The notes beneath the pieces were generated by a model. It did no database searches. It saw only the letters and a list, made by a program, of their open reading frames with translations, and was not told the origin of the DNA. This document shows positions 10,823-22,507 of a stretch of DNA of 64,000 nt, piece by piece. Position 1 is the stretch's first letter. Every line of letters starts with the position of its first letter. Position numbers and translations under genes: made by a program. Origin of the DNA: Pseudoxanthomonas sp. SE1 (GTDB lineage Bacteria > Pseudomonadota > Gammaproteobacteria > Xanthomonadales > Xanthomonadaceae); assembly GCF_029542205.1 (NCBI RefSeq), contig NZ_CP113783.1, forward strand, positions 2,905,001 to 2,969,000, read 5' to 3'.

Positions 10823-11310
10823 GCCTTCACCAGCAACACGACCGCCTGCGCCGCGATGCCCTCGCCACGGCCGGTGAACCCCAGCGTCTCGGTGGTGGTG
10901 GCCTTGATGCTGACGGCGTCGGTATCGATGCCCAGGTCTTCCGCCACGCATGCGCGCATCGCACCGGCATGCGGACCGACCTTCGGCCGCTCGCAGATCA
11001 CGGTGACGTCGGCGTTGCCGACGCGCCAACCCCGCTCAACGATCAGCGCGTTGCAGTGACGCACGAATGCGCGGCTGTCTTCGCCCTTCCAGCGGTCATC
11101 GGACGGCGGAAAGTGCTTGCCGATGTCGCCCAGTGCCAGCGCGCCCAGCATGGCGTCGCACAGCGCATGCAGCACCACGTCGCCATCGCTGTGCGCGAGC
11201 ACGCCACGTTCATGGGGCACGCGCACGCCCCCGAGCATGACATGGTCGCCGTCGCCGAAGGCGTGCACATCGAAGCCCTGGCCGATGCGGATGTTCACGG
11301 AGTTCTGCAT
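10819..11310 (-). CDS. ispF: 2-C-methyl-D-erythritol 2,4-cyclodiphosphate synthase
   Basis: Fifth step of the MEP isoprenoid pathway: cyclises CDP-ME 2-phosphate and releases CMP. 163 residues; metal ligands Asp14 and His16 in GQGFDVHAF and His48 in VVLHALCDA, then [11 protein letters not shown] and the C-terminal [16 protein letters not shown] loop. It follows ispD after 16 bases and overlaps truD by four, so the three are one transcript. The start at 11310 gives the normal N-terminus. Confidence 0.97.
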   Translation of the reverse strand: MQNSVNIRIGQGFDVHAFGDGDHVMLGGVRVPHERGVLAHSDGDVVLHALCDAMLGALALGDIGKHFPPSDDRWKGEDSRAFVRHCNALIVERGWRVGNADVTVICERPKVGPHAGAMRACVAEDLGIDTDAVSIKATTTETLGFTGRGEGIAAQAVVLLVKA

Positions 11311-11326
11311 GTGGATCCCGTCTTCC

Positions 11327-12022
11327 TCAGCGGGCGCGTTGCGCCAGCTCGAACGCGAACCGCGCCAGGTCCGCCGGCGTGGTGATCTTGAAGTTGCTTT
11401 CCGAGCCTTCCACCAACAGCGGCCGCAGGCCCAGGCGCTCCATCGCCATCGCCTCGTCGGTGACATCGACGCCCTCGGCGAGTGCGGATTCCAATGCGCG
11501 GGTCAGCTGCAAGCGGCGGAACAGTTGCGGCGTGAAGGCACGCCACAGCCGCTCGCGTGGTTCTGTGGCATCGATGCCGCCATCGTCACCGGCACGCTTC
11601 AATGTATCGCGCACAGGCGCGGCGAGGATCGCGCCCACCGGGTCGTTGCGGCCACGTTCCAGCAGTTGCGACAGATCCGCCAGCGACAGGTTGGGTCGCG
11701 CAGCGTCGTGCACCAGCACGAAGTCGTCGGCGCGCACGTCTCCCGGCAGCGACTGAAGGCCAGCCAGCACGGACGCCGCACGGCTCGCACCGCCGATGCA
11801 GGCGCGCACCGGCTTGCCCGCGAACTCGGTCCAGCGTGGCCAGTCCGAATCGTTCTCCGATACCGGCACCACCGCGCCTTCCACCGCGTCATGCGCGAAC
11901 AGGGCCGCCAATGTGTGTGCGATCAGCGGCGCGCCATCGACCACAAGATACTGCTTGGGAAGCTCACCGCCGAAGCGGGTGCCGCGTCCCGCCGCGGGCA
12001 CGACAGCCCAGATGCGGGCCAT
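11327..12022 (-). CDS. ispD: 2-C-methyl-D-erythritol 4-phosphate cytidylyltransferase
   Basis: Third MEP pathway step, forming CDP-ME from MEP and CTP. 231 residues with the nucleotide-binding [17 protein letters not shown] near 10-26, [10 protein letters not shown], and [12 protein letters not shown] near the C-terminus. Its ATG shares one base with the ftsB stop (TGATG), giving tight coupling. The CTP it consumes is made by pyrG a few kilobases upstream on the same strand. Confidence 0.97.
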   Translation of the reverse strand: MARIWAVVPAAGRGTRFGGELPKQYLVVDGAPLIAHTLAALFAHDAVEGAVVPVSENDSDWPRWTEFAGKPVRACIGGASRAASVLAGLQSLPGDVRADDFVLVHDAARPNLSLADLSQLLERGRNDPVGAILAAPVRDTLKRAGDDGGIDATEPRERLWRAFTPQLFRRLQLTRALESALAEGVDVTDEAMAMERLGLRPLLVEGSESNFKITTPADLARFAFELAQRAR

Positions 12023-12372
12023 CAGGGAACGGGGTCCGCGACGCCAGCGTCGCTTCCAGCGTCTTCCGTGGCCGCGACCGGTGTCGCCGCAGCCGCTTCG
12101 ACCACGCGGTAGAACTTCTCGCCCGGCTTGATCATGCCCAGTTCGCTGCGTGCGCGCTCCTCGACCGCCGATTCACCGGACTTGAGGTCCTCGACTTCGG
12201 CGGCGAGCGCATCGTTGCGCTCCTGCAGGCCGGCATTCTCGCGCTTCTGCGATTCGACCTGCTGTTCCAGCGCGACGACCTGGCCCGAACTGCCGACACC
12301 GAACCAGAACTTGTACTGCAGCCATCCCAGCAGCAGCACGAGCACCAGCAGGAGCCAGGGCGTCTTGCGCAT
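12022..12372 (-). CDS. ftsB: cell division protein FtsB
   Basis: Bitopic septal protein that forms the FtsQ-FtsL-FtsB complex. A single membrane segment lies near residues 5-19 ([15 protein letters not shown]), followed by a periplasmic coiled coil near 30-70 and the conserved [20 protein letters not shown] segment. At 116 residues it carries an extra Ala/Thr-rich tail compared with the ~103 of E. coli. It sits between eno and ispD, its standard place in gammaproteobacteria. Confidence 0.95.
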   Translation of the reverse strand: MRKTPWLLLVLVLLLGWLQYKFWFGVGSSGQVVALEQQVESQKRENAGLQERNDALAAEVEDLKSGESAVEERARSELGMIKPGEKFYRVVEAAAATPVAATEDAGSDAGVADPVP

Positions 12373-12375
12373 GGA

Positions 12376-13671
<1,296 letters not shown>

Positions 13672-13676
13672 TCAGC

Positions 13677-14510
13677 TCAGAGAGAGGATTCGAGGAAACC
13701 GTTCTTCTTGGTGATGCTATCCAGCGCCAGCAGCGTTTCCAGCAGCGCTTCCATCTTGTCCAGCGGCCAGGCATTCGGCCCATCGGACAGGGCTTTGGCC
13801 GGGTCCGGGTGCGTTTCGGCGAACAGGCCGGCCACGCCTACGGCAACCGCTGCGCGTGCCAGCACCGGGACGAACTCGCGCTGGCCGCCGGAACTGGTGC
13901 CCTGCCCGCCCGGCAGCTGCACGGAGTGGGTGGCGTCGAACACGACCGGGCAACCGGTATCGCGCATCACGCTCAGCGAACGCATGTCGCTGACCAGGTT
14001 GTTGTAGCCGAACGAGGCACCACGCTCGCAGACCATGATGTCCTGGTTGCCGGTGGACTTGGCCTTCTCGACCACGGGCTTCATGTCCCACGGCGACAGG
14101 AATTGGCCCTTCTTGATGTTGACCGGCTTGCCGGCAGCGCAGACCTTCCTGATGAAGTCGGTCTGGCGCACGAGGAAGGCCGGCGTCTGCAGCACGTCGA
14201 CGACGGCCGCGACTTCGTCCATCGGGGTGTACTCGTGCACGTCGGTCAGCACCGGCACGCCGACCTGCTTCTTCACCGCGTCCAGCACCTTGAGGCCTTC
14301 TTCCATGCCCGGACCACGGAAGCTGGTGCCGGAGGTGCGATTGGCCTTGTCGAAGCTGGACTTGAAGATGAAGTTCACCCCCAGCTTGCCGGTGATTTCC
14401 TTCAGGCGGCCGGCCACGTCGATCTGCAACTGCATCGACTCGATCACGCACGGCCCGGCGATCAGGAACAAGGGTTGGTCAAGACCGACGTCGAATCCAC
14501 AAAGCTTCAT
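13677..14510 (-). CDS. kdsA: 3-deoxy-8-phosphooctulonate (KDO-8-P) synthase
   Basis: Condenses PEP with arabinose 5-phosphate to give KDO-8-phosphate for lipopolysaccharide. 277 residues. Motifs are IAGPCVIES near the N-terminus, [37 protein letters not shown] and [12 protein letters not shown]. The cysteine in GPCVIES matches the metal-binding Cys of the metal-dependent class rather than the Asn of the E. coli class, which is an inference from that motif. It lies 17 bases upstream of eno on the same strand. Confidence 0.97.
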   Translation of the reverse strand: MKLCGFDVGLDQPLFLIAGPCVIESMQLQIDVAGRLKEITGKLGVNFIFKSSFDKANRTSGTSFRGPGMEEGLKVLDAVKKQVGVPVLTDVHEYTPMDEVAAVVDVLQTPAFLVRQTDFIRKVCAAGKPVNIKKGQFLSPWDMKPVVEKAKSTGNQDIMVCERGASFGYNNLVSDMRSLSVMRDTGCPVVFDATHSVQLPGGQGTSSGGQREFVPVLARAAVAVGVAGLFAETHPDPAKALSDGPNAWPLDKMEALLETLLALDSITKKNGFLESSL

Positions 14511-14526
14511 TGCGACTGATTCCTCA

Positions 14527-14590
14527 TGTAGGAGGGGCTTCAGCCCCGATGCTCTTCCCGATCCCGGTCGGGGCTGAAGCCCCTCCTACA
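14527..14590. repeat. palindromic repeat, 23-bp perfect arms
   Basis: Arm 14527-14549 (TGTAGGAGGGGCTTCAGCCC, then CGA) and arm 14568-14590 are exact reverse complements with an 18-base spacer. Each arm is itself partly palindromic (GGGGCTTCAGCCCC). Same general design as the other repeats in the window, but a different core. It lies between pyrG and kdsA, eight bases past the pyrG stop on the transcript, and could also act as an mRNA hairpin. Confidence 0.8.
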
Positions 14591-14598
14591 GAATCCGG

Positions 14599-16398
<1,800 letters not shown>

Positions 16399-16650
16399 TC
16401 AGGGCTTGCGCTCTTCCTCTTCCTCGCCGGCCTTCTTCTGCCGACCTTCGGCGGCCTTGCGCTTGGCGGCGGCTTCGTTGGCGGCACGGCGACGCGCCTT
16501 GGCCTCCGGATCGGAGGGATCACTGGTCTGGGACTGGTCCTGCTTGGGCTTGTCGGCGTCGGTACCGGTCCGGGACTGGGCAAACGCCTGGACCGCGAAC
16601 AGCGCACCGAAGGCAGCGGCGGACAGCAGCAACAGATTGCGGGACTTCAT
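16399..16650 (-). CDS. small secreted, highly charged protein of unknown function
   Basis: 83 residues from the ATG at 16648-16650, which has AGGAG seven bases upstream; the frame is open further back but without an RBS. MKSRNLLLLSAAAFGALFAVQAFAQ is a clear signal peptide ending in AFAQ. The mature part is low-complexity: Ser/Asp/Gln-rich, then a predicted helix alternating Ala, Arg, Lys and Glu (EAKARRRAANEAAAKRKAA), ending in a Glu run. No known domain. Confidence 0.7.
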   Translation of the reverse strand: MKSRNLLLLSAAAFGALFAVQAFAQSRTGTDADKPKQDQSQTSDPSDPEAKARRRAANEAAAKRKAAEGRQKKAGEEEEERKP

Positions 16651-16811
16651 GGCGGGCTCCTGGTGGATGGCGGGAATCTGGGGACACCGCATGGCGTTCC
16701 CAAGGGCATCCCTGTCCACGCGCGCAGTTTCAGCGTGTGCGACTGAACATGGCAAAAATCCGGGGCAGGCGGCACACTGCCGCACCCGTCAATCCCGACA
16801 GAGGTCGTCGC

Positions 16812-17522
16812 ATGCGCTTCTCCCTCCGACTGCTCGCCGCGCTCGCTGCCTTGGCCCTGCTGCCGGCGACCGCGTGGGCGCAACGCATGCCCCTGCCCCT
16901 GAAGGAGATCCGCCTCGACCAGGTGGCGCAGGACACCCAGCGCACCCACATGGTGGATGACACCATGGAACTGGTCTGGGTCATACCCCCCGTCTACTGG
17001 CATGTTTCCGCCGCCCAGCAACAAGGCTTGTCCGACGCCGACCGCAAGCAGTTCATCGCGCAACTCGATGACTATCTGCTCATCGCCATGGTGCGCGGCA
17101 AGGTGGGCATCGCCGGCATCGACGAATTCGCCGACAGCGACACGATGTTCAGCGACATGCGCTTCCTCGACGCGACGGGGACGGCCCACGCACCGATGGC
17201 GCCCACGAGCATCCCCGCACAGCTGAAGAACCTGCTTTCCATCCTCCGTCCCGTGATGGCCAACATGCTGGGGCCGATGGGCGACAACATGCATTTTGCC
17301 GTGCTCGATGCACGCGACGCCAAAGGCAAGCTGCTGTTCGACCCGATGACGGACGGCCGCGTGCAGGTACGCACCTCGCTCGACACCTACAGCTTCCGCA
17401 CGCCGCTCGGCAGCCTGCTGCCGGCACGGCACGACGCCAGGACCGGCGAGCGCTTCCCTGGCGATTATCTCTTCAATCCCTATACCGGCGGCGCCCTGCA
17501 GGGCGCCGCGCAACCCCGCTGA
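16812..17522 (+). CDS. secreted protein of unknown function
   Basis: 236 residues with a signal peptide cut after TAWAQ. The mature part begins RMPLPLKEIRLDQV and contains the motif-like MELVWVIPPVYW, a charged QFIAQLDDYLLIAMVRGKVG segment and the C-terminal pattern FRTPLGSLLPARHDARTGERFPGDYLFNPYTGGAL. The GERFPGDYLFNPYTG ending suggests a conserved beta structure, but I do not recognise the family. It ends 15 bases before parE, so it may be co-transcribed with it. Confidence 0.75.
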   Translation: MRFSLRLLAALAALALLPATAWAQRMPLPLKEIRLDQVAQDTQRTHMVDDTMELVWVIPPVYWHVSAAQQQGLSDADRKQFIAQLDDYLLIAMVRGKVGIAGIDEFADSDTMFSDMRFLDATGTAHAPMAPTSIPAQLKNLLSILRPVMANMLGPMGDNMHFAVLDARDAKGKLLFDPMTDGRVQVRTSLDTYSFRTPLGSLLPARHDARTGERFPGDYLFNPYTGGALQGAAQPR

Positions 17523-17537
17523 GAACCCGCACGCACC

Positions 17538-19427
17538 ATGAGCAGCCGCTACAACGCCGCCGACATCGAAGTCCTTTCCGGCCTTGATCCCGTCAAGCGC
17601 CGTCCGGGCATGTACACGGACACCTCGCGCCCGAACCACCTGGCGCAGGAGGTCATCGACAACGCAGTGGACGAGGCCCTCGCCGGCCACGCCGGCAGCA
17701 TCGAGGTCACCCTGTTCAAGGATGGCAGCTGCGAGGTCAGCGACGACGGTCGCGGCATGCCTGTGGACATCCATCCCGAAGAGAAGATCCCGGGCGTGGA
17801 ACTGATCCTCACCCGTCTGCATGCGGGCGGCAAGTTCAGCAACAAGAACTACACCTTCTCCGGCGGCCTGCACGGCGTGGGCGTCAGCGTGGTCAACGCG
17901 CTGTCCACGCTGGTGGAAGTGCACATCAAGCGCGAGGGCAGCGAGCACCGCATCACCTTCCGCAACGGCGACCGCGCCACGCCGCTGGAAGTGGTCGGCA
18001 GCGTGGGCAGGAAGAACACCGGTACCCGCGTCCGCTTCTGGGCCGACCCGAAATACTTCGACACGCCGAAGTTCAACGTGCGCGCACTCAAGCACCTGCT
18101 GCGCGCCAAGGCCGTGCTGTGCCCGGGCCTGAACGTCACCCTGTTCGACGAGGCAAGTGGTGAACGCGACAGCTGGCATTTCGAAGACGGCCTGCGCGAC
18201 TACCTGCGGGGTGAAATGGCGGGCCGCGACCTGCTGCCGCCGGACATCTTCGTCGGTCAGCTGAAGAAGGACAGCGAGGTCGTCGACTGGGCCGTGGCCT
18301 GGGTGCCGGAAGGCGAACTGGTGCAGGAAAGCTACGTCAACCTGATTCCCACCGCCCAGCACGGCACGCACGTCAACGGCTTGCGCAGCGGCCTGACCGA
18401 TGCGTTGCGCGAGTTCTGCGATTTCCGCAACCTGCTGCCGCGCGGCGTGAAACTGGCGCCGGAAGACGTGTGGGACCGCGTGGCCTTCGTGCTGTCGCTG
18501 AAGATGACCGATCCGCAGTTCAGTGGCCAGACCAAGGAACGCCTTTCCTCACGCCAGGCCGCCGGCTTCATCGAAGGTGCGGCCCATGATGCCTTCAGTC
18601 TGTGGCTGAACCAGCACGTGGAGCTTGGCGAGAAGATCGCGCAGATCGCCATCGAGCGCGCCAGCGCGCGCCTGAAGACCGAGAAGCAGGTCGTCCGCAA
18701 GAAGGTCACTCAGGGCCCTGCCCTGCCCGGCAAGCTGGCCGACTGCATCAGCCAGGACCTCTCGCGCACCGAGCTGTTCCTGGTGGAGGGCGACTCCGCA
18801 GGCGGCAGTGCCAAGCAGGCGCGCGACAAGGATTTCCAGGCCATCCTGCCGCTGCGCGGCAAGATCCTGAATACCTGGGAAGTGGCAAGCACCTCGGTGC
18901 TCGCCTCCGACGAAGTGCACAACCTGGCCATCGCCATCGGTTGCGATCCCGGCAAGGACGACATCAGCGGGCTGCGCTACGGCAAGGTCGTGATCCTGGC
19001 CGACGCAGACTCCGACGGCCTGCATATCGCCACCCTGCTGGCTGCCCTGTTCCTGCGTCACTTCCCGGCGCTGGTGCAGGCGGGCCACGTGTTCGTCGCC
19101 ATGCCGCCGCTGTTCCGCGTGGACGTGGGCAAGCAGGTGTTCTATGCGCTGGACGAGGAAGAGAAGCGCCTGCTGCTGGAGAAGATCGAGCGCGAGAAGA
19201 TCCGCGGCCAGGTCAACACGACCCGCTTCAAGGGTCTCGGCGAAATGAACCCCGCCCAGTTGCGCGAATCCACCATCCACCCCGACACGCGGCGGCTGGT
19301 GCAGCTGACCGTGGACGACAGCCTGCAGACGCACGGCCTGATGGACATGCTGCTGGCCAAGAAGCGTGCGGGCGACCGCAAGACCTGGCTGGAAGCGAAG
19401 GGCGACCTGGCTTCCCTCGAAGTCTGA
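17538..19427 (+). CDS. parE: DNA topoisomerase IV subunit B
   Basis: ATPase subunit of topoisomerase IV, which decatenates daughter chromosomes. 629 residues, against 630 in E. coli. The GHKL ATPase motifs are EVIDNAVDEAL, DDGRGMP and GGLHGVGVSVVNAL; the TOPRIM part has LVEGDSAGGSAKQARD and the DADSDGLHI metal site; the tail keeps RFKGLGEMNP. ParE-type length and lack of the long GyrB insert separate it from gyrB. ParC is not in the window. Confidence 0.97.
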   Translation: MSSRYNAADIEVLSGLDPVKRRPGMYTDTSRPNHLAQEVIDNAVDEALAGHAGSIEVTLFKDGSCEVSDDGRGMPVDIHPEEKIPGVELILTRLHAGGKFSNKNYTFSGGLHGVGVSVVNALSTLVEVHIKREGSEHRITFRNGDRATPLEVVGSVGRKNTGTRVRFWADPKYFDTPKFNVRALKHLLRAKAVLCPGLNVTLFDEASGERDSWHFEDGLRDYLRGEMAGRDLLPPDIFVGQLKKDSEVVDWAVAWVPEGELVQESYVNLIPTAQHGTHVNGLRSGLTDALREFCDFRNLLPRGVKLAPEDVWDRVAFVLSLKMTDPQFSGQTKERLSSRQAAGFIEGAAHDAFSLWLNQHVELGEKIAQIAIERASARLKTEKQVVRKKVTQGPALPGKLADCISQDLSRTELFLVEGDSAGGSAKQARDKDFQAILPLRGKILNTWEVASTSVLASDEVHNLAIAIGCDPGKDDISGLRYGKVVILADADSDGLHIATLLAALFLRHFPALVQAGHVFVAMPPLFRVDVGKQVFYALDEEEKRLLLEKIEREKIRGQVNTTRFKGLGEMNPAQLRESTIHPDTRRLVQLTVDDSLQTHGLMDMLLAKKRAGDRKTWLEAKGDLASLEV

Positions 19428-19544
19428 AATCCGGCGGGGCTTGAACGTGAGGGGCCGTCGCGGCGGTCCCGTCGCGAATGATGGCGGTGCCATGGTGGGC
19501 ACGGTTCAACATGCCGTTCACCCTCCCGATGAGATAACGCGGGC

Positions 19545-20687
19545 ATGGCGCAGACACCACCGCACAACGCCCACCCCTACACCTTCGGACTCGAGGAGGA
19601 ATACTTCCTCGTGCGCAGCAACGGCCGGCGCCTGCGGCACATGCCACGCCGCTTCTTCGAGGAATGCCGCGACACGCTGGGGGACCGCTGCGGCAGCGAG
19701 ATGCTGCAGACCCAGGTCGAAGTGCAGACCCGGGTACACGATGATCCCGCCGTCGCGGAGTCCGATCTGCTGGCGTTGCGTCGCGGGGTTGGTGGTATTG
19801 CGCACAAGCATGGCTTGGGGATCCTGGCGGCCGGCACGCATCCCTCGGCGCAGTGGCGCGGCCAACGCAGCACCGACAAACCGCACTACGACCAGGTGAT
19901 GGATGAGTTGCAGATGCTCGGTCACCGCAACCTGTTGTGCGGACTGCACGTGCACGTGCAACCTGCCGATCCTTCGTCGCGTGTCGGGCTGATGGCGCGC
20001 ATGCAACCCTTCCTGCCGTTGCTGCTGGCGTTCAGTACGTCGTCACCGTTCTGGATGGGGCACGCCACCGGGCTGATGGGATATCGGCAAACCGCCTATC
20101 AGGAGATCCCGCGAACCGGGCTGCCACCGCTGTTCCGCGACCAAGCGGAATATGATCGCTACGTGCAACGCATGGTCGACGGCCGTGCCATCCCGGATGC
20201 GAGCTTCCTGTGGTGGGCACTACGGCCCTCGCTCGCCTTTCCCACGCTGGAACTGCGCGTCACCGACGCGTGCACCGATCCGCGCGACGCACTGGCGATC
20301 GCGCAGCTGTTCCGCTGCCTGGTACGGCACCTGGATCGCAGGCCTGCCCTGCATGCGGAACTGGGGACCGGCGACCAGGCCGTGATTGCGGAGAACCTGT
20401 GGCGCGCGCAGCGGTACGGCTTTGATGCAGGACTGATCGACCTGGGCAGCCGGCGCCTGGTCTCCGTGCGCGAGATGCTGGACAACACGCTCGATGCCCT
20501 GGCCGACGACATCGACGCGCTGGCATGCCGGCCACAGATCGAACGCTTCTGGTGCATCCTCGACGAAGGCACCAGCGCCCATCGGCAACTGCAACTGCAC
20601 CGCGAACGCCGCCTGGCCGGCGACACGCATGCCGAGGCCCTCGACCATGTGGTGCAATGGCTCGCGCGCGCAAGCGTCGTTGCGTGA
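19545..20687 (+). CDS. carboxylate-amine ligase, YbdK/GCS2 family
   Basis: 380 residues. The GCS2 family makes gamma-glutamyl bonds using ATP; E. coli YbdK has weak glutamate-cysteine ligase activity. Motifs are FGLEEEYFLV near 13-22, GSEMLQTQVE, GTHPSAQW and GLHVHV near 127-132, and LELRVTDACTD. Ten bases separate the stop from the convergent EamA gene. The real substrate is unknown. Pairing with the glutathione-reductase-like gene 2 kb away is suggestive only. Confidence 0.85.
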   Translation: MAQTPPHNAHPYTFGLEEEYFLVRSNGRRLRHMPRRFFEECRDTLGDRCGSEMLQTQVEVQTRVHDDPAVAESDLLALRRGVGGIAHKHGLGILAAGTHPSAQWRGQRSTDKPHYDQVMDELQMLGHRNLLCGLHVHVQPADPSSRVGLMARMQPFLPLLLAFSTSSPFWMGHATGLMGYRQTAYQEIPRTGLPPLFRDQAEYDRYVQRMVDGRAIPDASFLWWALRPSLAFPTLELRVTDACTDPRDALAIAQLFRCLVRHLDRRPALHAELGTGDQAVIAENLWRAQRYGFDAGLIDLGSRRLVSVREMLDNTLDALADDIDALACRPQIERFWCILDEGTSAHRQLQLHRERRLAGDTHAEALDHVVQWLARASVVA

Positions 20688-20700
20688 CCGGCGCGCATGC

Positions 20701-21684
20701 TCAGCGCGCGATGGCCTTCTGCTGCGACACCACGAAAACACCTGCCATCACCAGTACCGTCCCCGCGACCTGCCAGGGACCCATCGGTTCGCCCAGCAGC
20801 AGCAGGCTGAGCACGATGGTCGACACCGGGCCGATCATGCCGACCTGCGCTGCCAGTGCAGAACCGATCCGGGCCACGGCCATCATGACCGCCAGCACCG
20901 GCAATACCGTACACAGCGTACCGTTGACCAGCGACAGCGCGTACACCTCCCACGGCAGCACCAGCGCGCCGAGCGGCCGGAGCAGCAGGAACTGCAGCAG
21001 GCAAAGCACGCTGGCCACACTGCTGGCGTATGCGGTCAGGCGTACCGCGCCGACGCGTGCGACCACTTCGCCACTGCCGACAAGATAGAGCGCATAAGCC
21101 AGCGCGCTGCCGAATACCAACATGCTGCCAAGCGCGATGTTGGACCCGCCTGCCTGCAGGTCATGACCGAACGCCAGGGCCACGCCGGCATAGCTGACCC
21201 CCAGCGCCCACGCCTGCCTGCGCGAGATGCGCTTGCGGTACGCCAGCCAGCCGATCAGCGCCACCAGCGTCGGCGTGAGGTACAGGATCAACCGCTCCAG
21301 CGTGGCGGTGATGTGGGCCAGACCCGCGAAGTCGAGGAAGCTGGCCAGGTAGTAACCGAGGAAACCCAACAGCAGGATTCTGCCCAGGTCGTCCTTCGAC
21401 AGCGCCGCGCTGCGCCGCGCGGCCCACACCCCCATCAGCAGGAAGAACGGAAACGCGACCAGCATGCGTAGCGCCAGCAACGTCACTGCGTCGGCGCCGT
21501 AGCGATAGCCCAGCTTGACGATGATCGCCTTGCCGGAAAAGGCGATGGCACCCAGCGCGGCCAGCAGCAGGCCGGAACGGCTGACCGCGTTCAGGTATTG
21601 TCGCGCCGCTGGTGCTTCCACCGCCTCGGCTGGCGCCACGTCGAGTGGCTGCGCCAGTTCGTCTTCCGCTTGCAGCCGTGTCAT
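20701..21684 (-). CDS. EamA/DMT family transporter
   Basis: 327 residues with ten predicted membrane segments in two EamA repeats, starting near SGLLLAALGAIAFSGKAI and ending in VAGTVLVMAGVFVV. The start MTRLQAEDEL at 21684 follows the N-formylglutamate amidohydrolase stop by 10 bases; the longer frame would overlap that gene. A soluble acidic N-terminus of about 35 residues precedes the first helix. Substrate unknown (metabolite export is typical). Confidence 0.88.
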   Translation of the reverse strand: MTRLQAEDELAQPLDVAPAEAVEAPAARQYLNAVSRSGLLLAALGAIAFSGKAIIVKLGYRYGADAVTLLALRMLVAFPFFLLMGVWAARRSAALSKDDLGRILLLGFLGYYLASFLDFAGLAHITATLERLILYLTPTLVALIGWLAYRKRISRRQAWALGVSYAGVALAFGHDLQAGGSNIALGSMLVFGSALAYALYLVGSGEVVARVGAVRLTAYASSVASVLCLLQFLLLRPLGALVLPWEVYALSLVNGTLCTVLPVLAVMMAVARIGSALAAQVGMIGPVSTIVLSLLLLGEPMGPWQVAGTVLVMAGVFVVSQQKAIAR

Positions 21685-21694
21685 GGCGACCGCA

Positions 21695-22471
21695 TCACGC
21701 CAGCGTGCATTCCAGCAGGCGGCGGATGAGCACCTGCGTGCGTGCGGCACGCTCGGGCAGGTAGGCGAAGCTGTCCTCGTCCATGTAGTTCAGCTGCGCC
21801 AGTTCGAGCTGCACCGCCTGGATGCCATGGGCGACATCGGCGTAGTGACGGGTGATGTAGCCACCGCGGAATCGACCGTTGATGACGAAGCTGAAGTCCG
21901 CCTGCGACGCAAGCACGCCTTCCAGTGCGTGCTGCAGGGCCGGCGAACAACTCGCTCCACCGGCGGTACCGAGATTGAAATCCGGCAAGCGACCCTCGAA
22001 CAGAAAGGGCACCTCGCTGCGGATGGAGTGGCCTTCCCACACCACGACGCGCCCGTGCGCTTCGTGGAGGCGCGCGATCTCGGCCCGCAGGGCTCGATGA
22101 TAGGGGCGCCAGTAGGTGTCCACGCGTGCCGCGATTTCCTCCGGCGTCGGCTCCTGTCCTGGCAGATAGACGGACTCGCCGCTGAAACGCACGGTGGGGC
22201 ACAGGCCGGTGGTGTTCTGGCCCGGATAGAGCGAGACATCATCCTCGGGCCGATTGAGGTCCACCACATAGCGCGAGTACGCAGGCACGATGATCGAGGC
22301 GCCCAGTCCGCGTGCGAAGGCATACAACTCGGCGACATGCCAGTCGGTATCCGGCACGCGGCGTGCCTCCGTGGTCAGGCGCGCCGTGAGGTCGTCCGGC
22401 AGCGCGGTGCCATGGTGCGGCAGGCTGATGAGCAGCGGCGCCGTGCCGCGATGCAGGGTATAGGTGTCCAT
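21695..22471 (-). CDS. hutG: N-formylglutamate amidohydrolase (HutG type)
   Basis: Hydrolyses N-formyl-L-glutamate to glutamate and formate, the last step of one histidine degradation route. 258 residues from MDTYTLHRG at 22471; a start at 22492 adds seven residues. Motifs are SLPHHGTALP near 19-28, DLNRPEDDVSLYPGQNTTG, and VVWEGHSIRSEVP, which carry the presumed metal ligands. No other hut gene is nearby, so its role may be general N-formylglutamate or related amide turnover. It precedes the EamA gene. Confidence 0.87.
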   Translation of the reverse strand: MDTYTLHRGTAPLLISLPHHGTALPDDLTARLTTEARRVPDTDWHVAELYAFARGLGASIIVPAYSRYVVDLNRPEDDVSLYPGQNTTGLCPTVRFSGESVYLPGQEPTPEEIAARVDTYWRPYHRALRAEIARLHEAHGRVVVWEGHSIRSEVPFLFEGRLPDFNLGTAGGASCSPALQHALEGVLASQADFSFVINGRFRGGYITRHYADVAHGIQAVQLELAQLNYMDEDSFAYLPERAARTQVLIRRLLECTLA

Positions 22472-22507
22472 GCCGCCATTGTATCGCCGCACCCGCCATG
22501 GCAGGCG

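Noticed and set aside
19545..20687. Call of a true glutamate-cysteine ligase gshA
   Set aside because: Motifs are of the GCS2/YbdK group, whose physiological substrate is uncertain.
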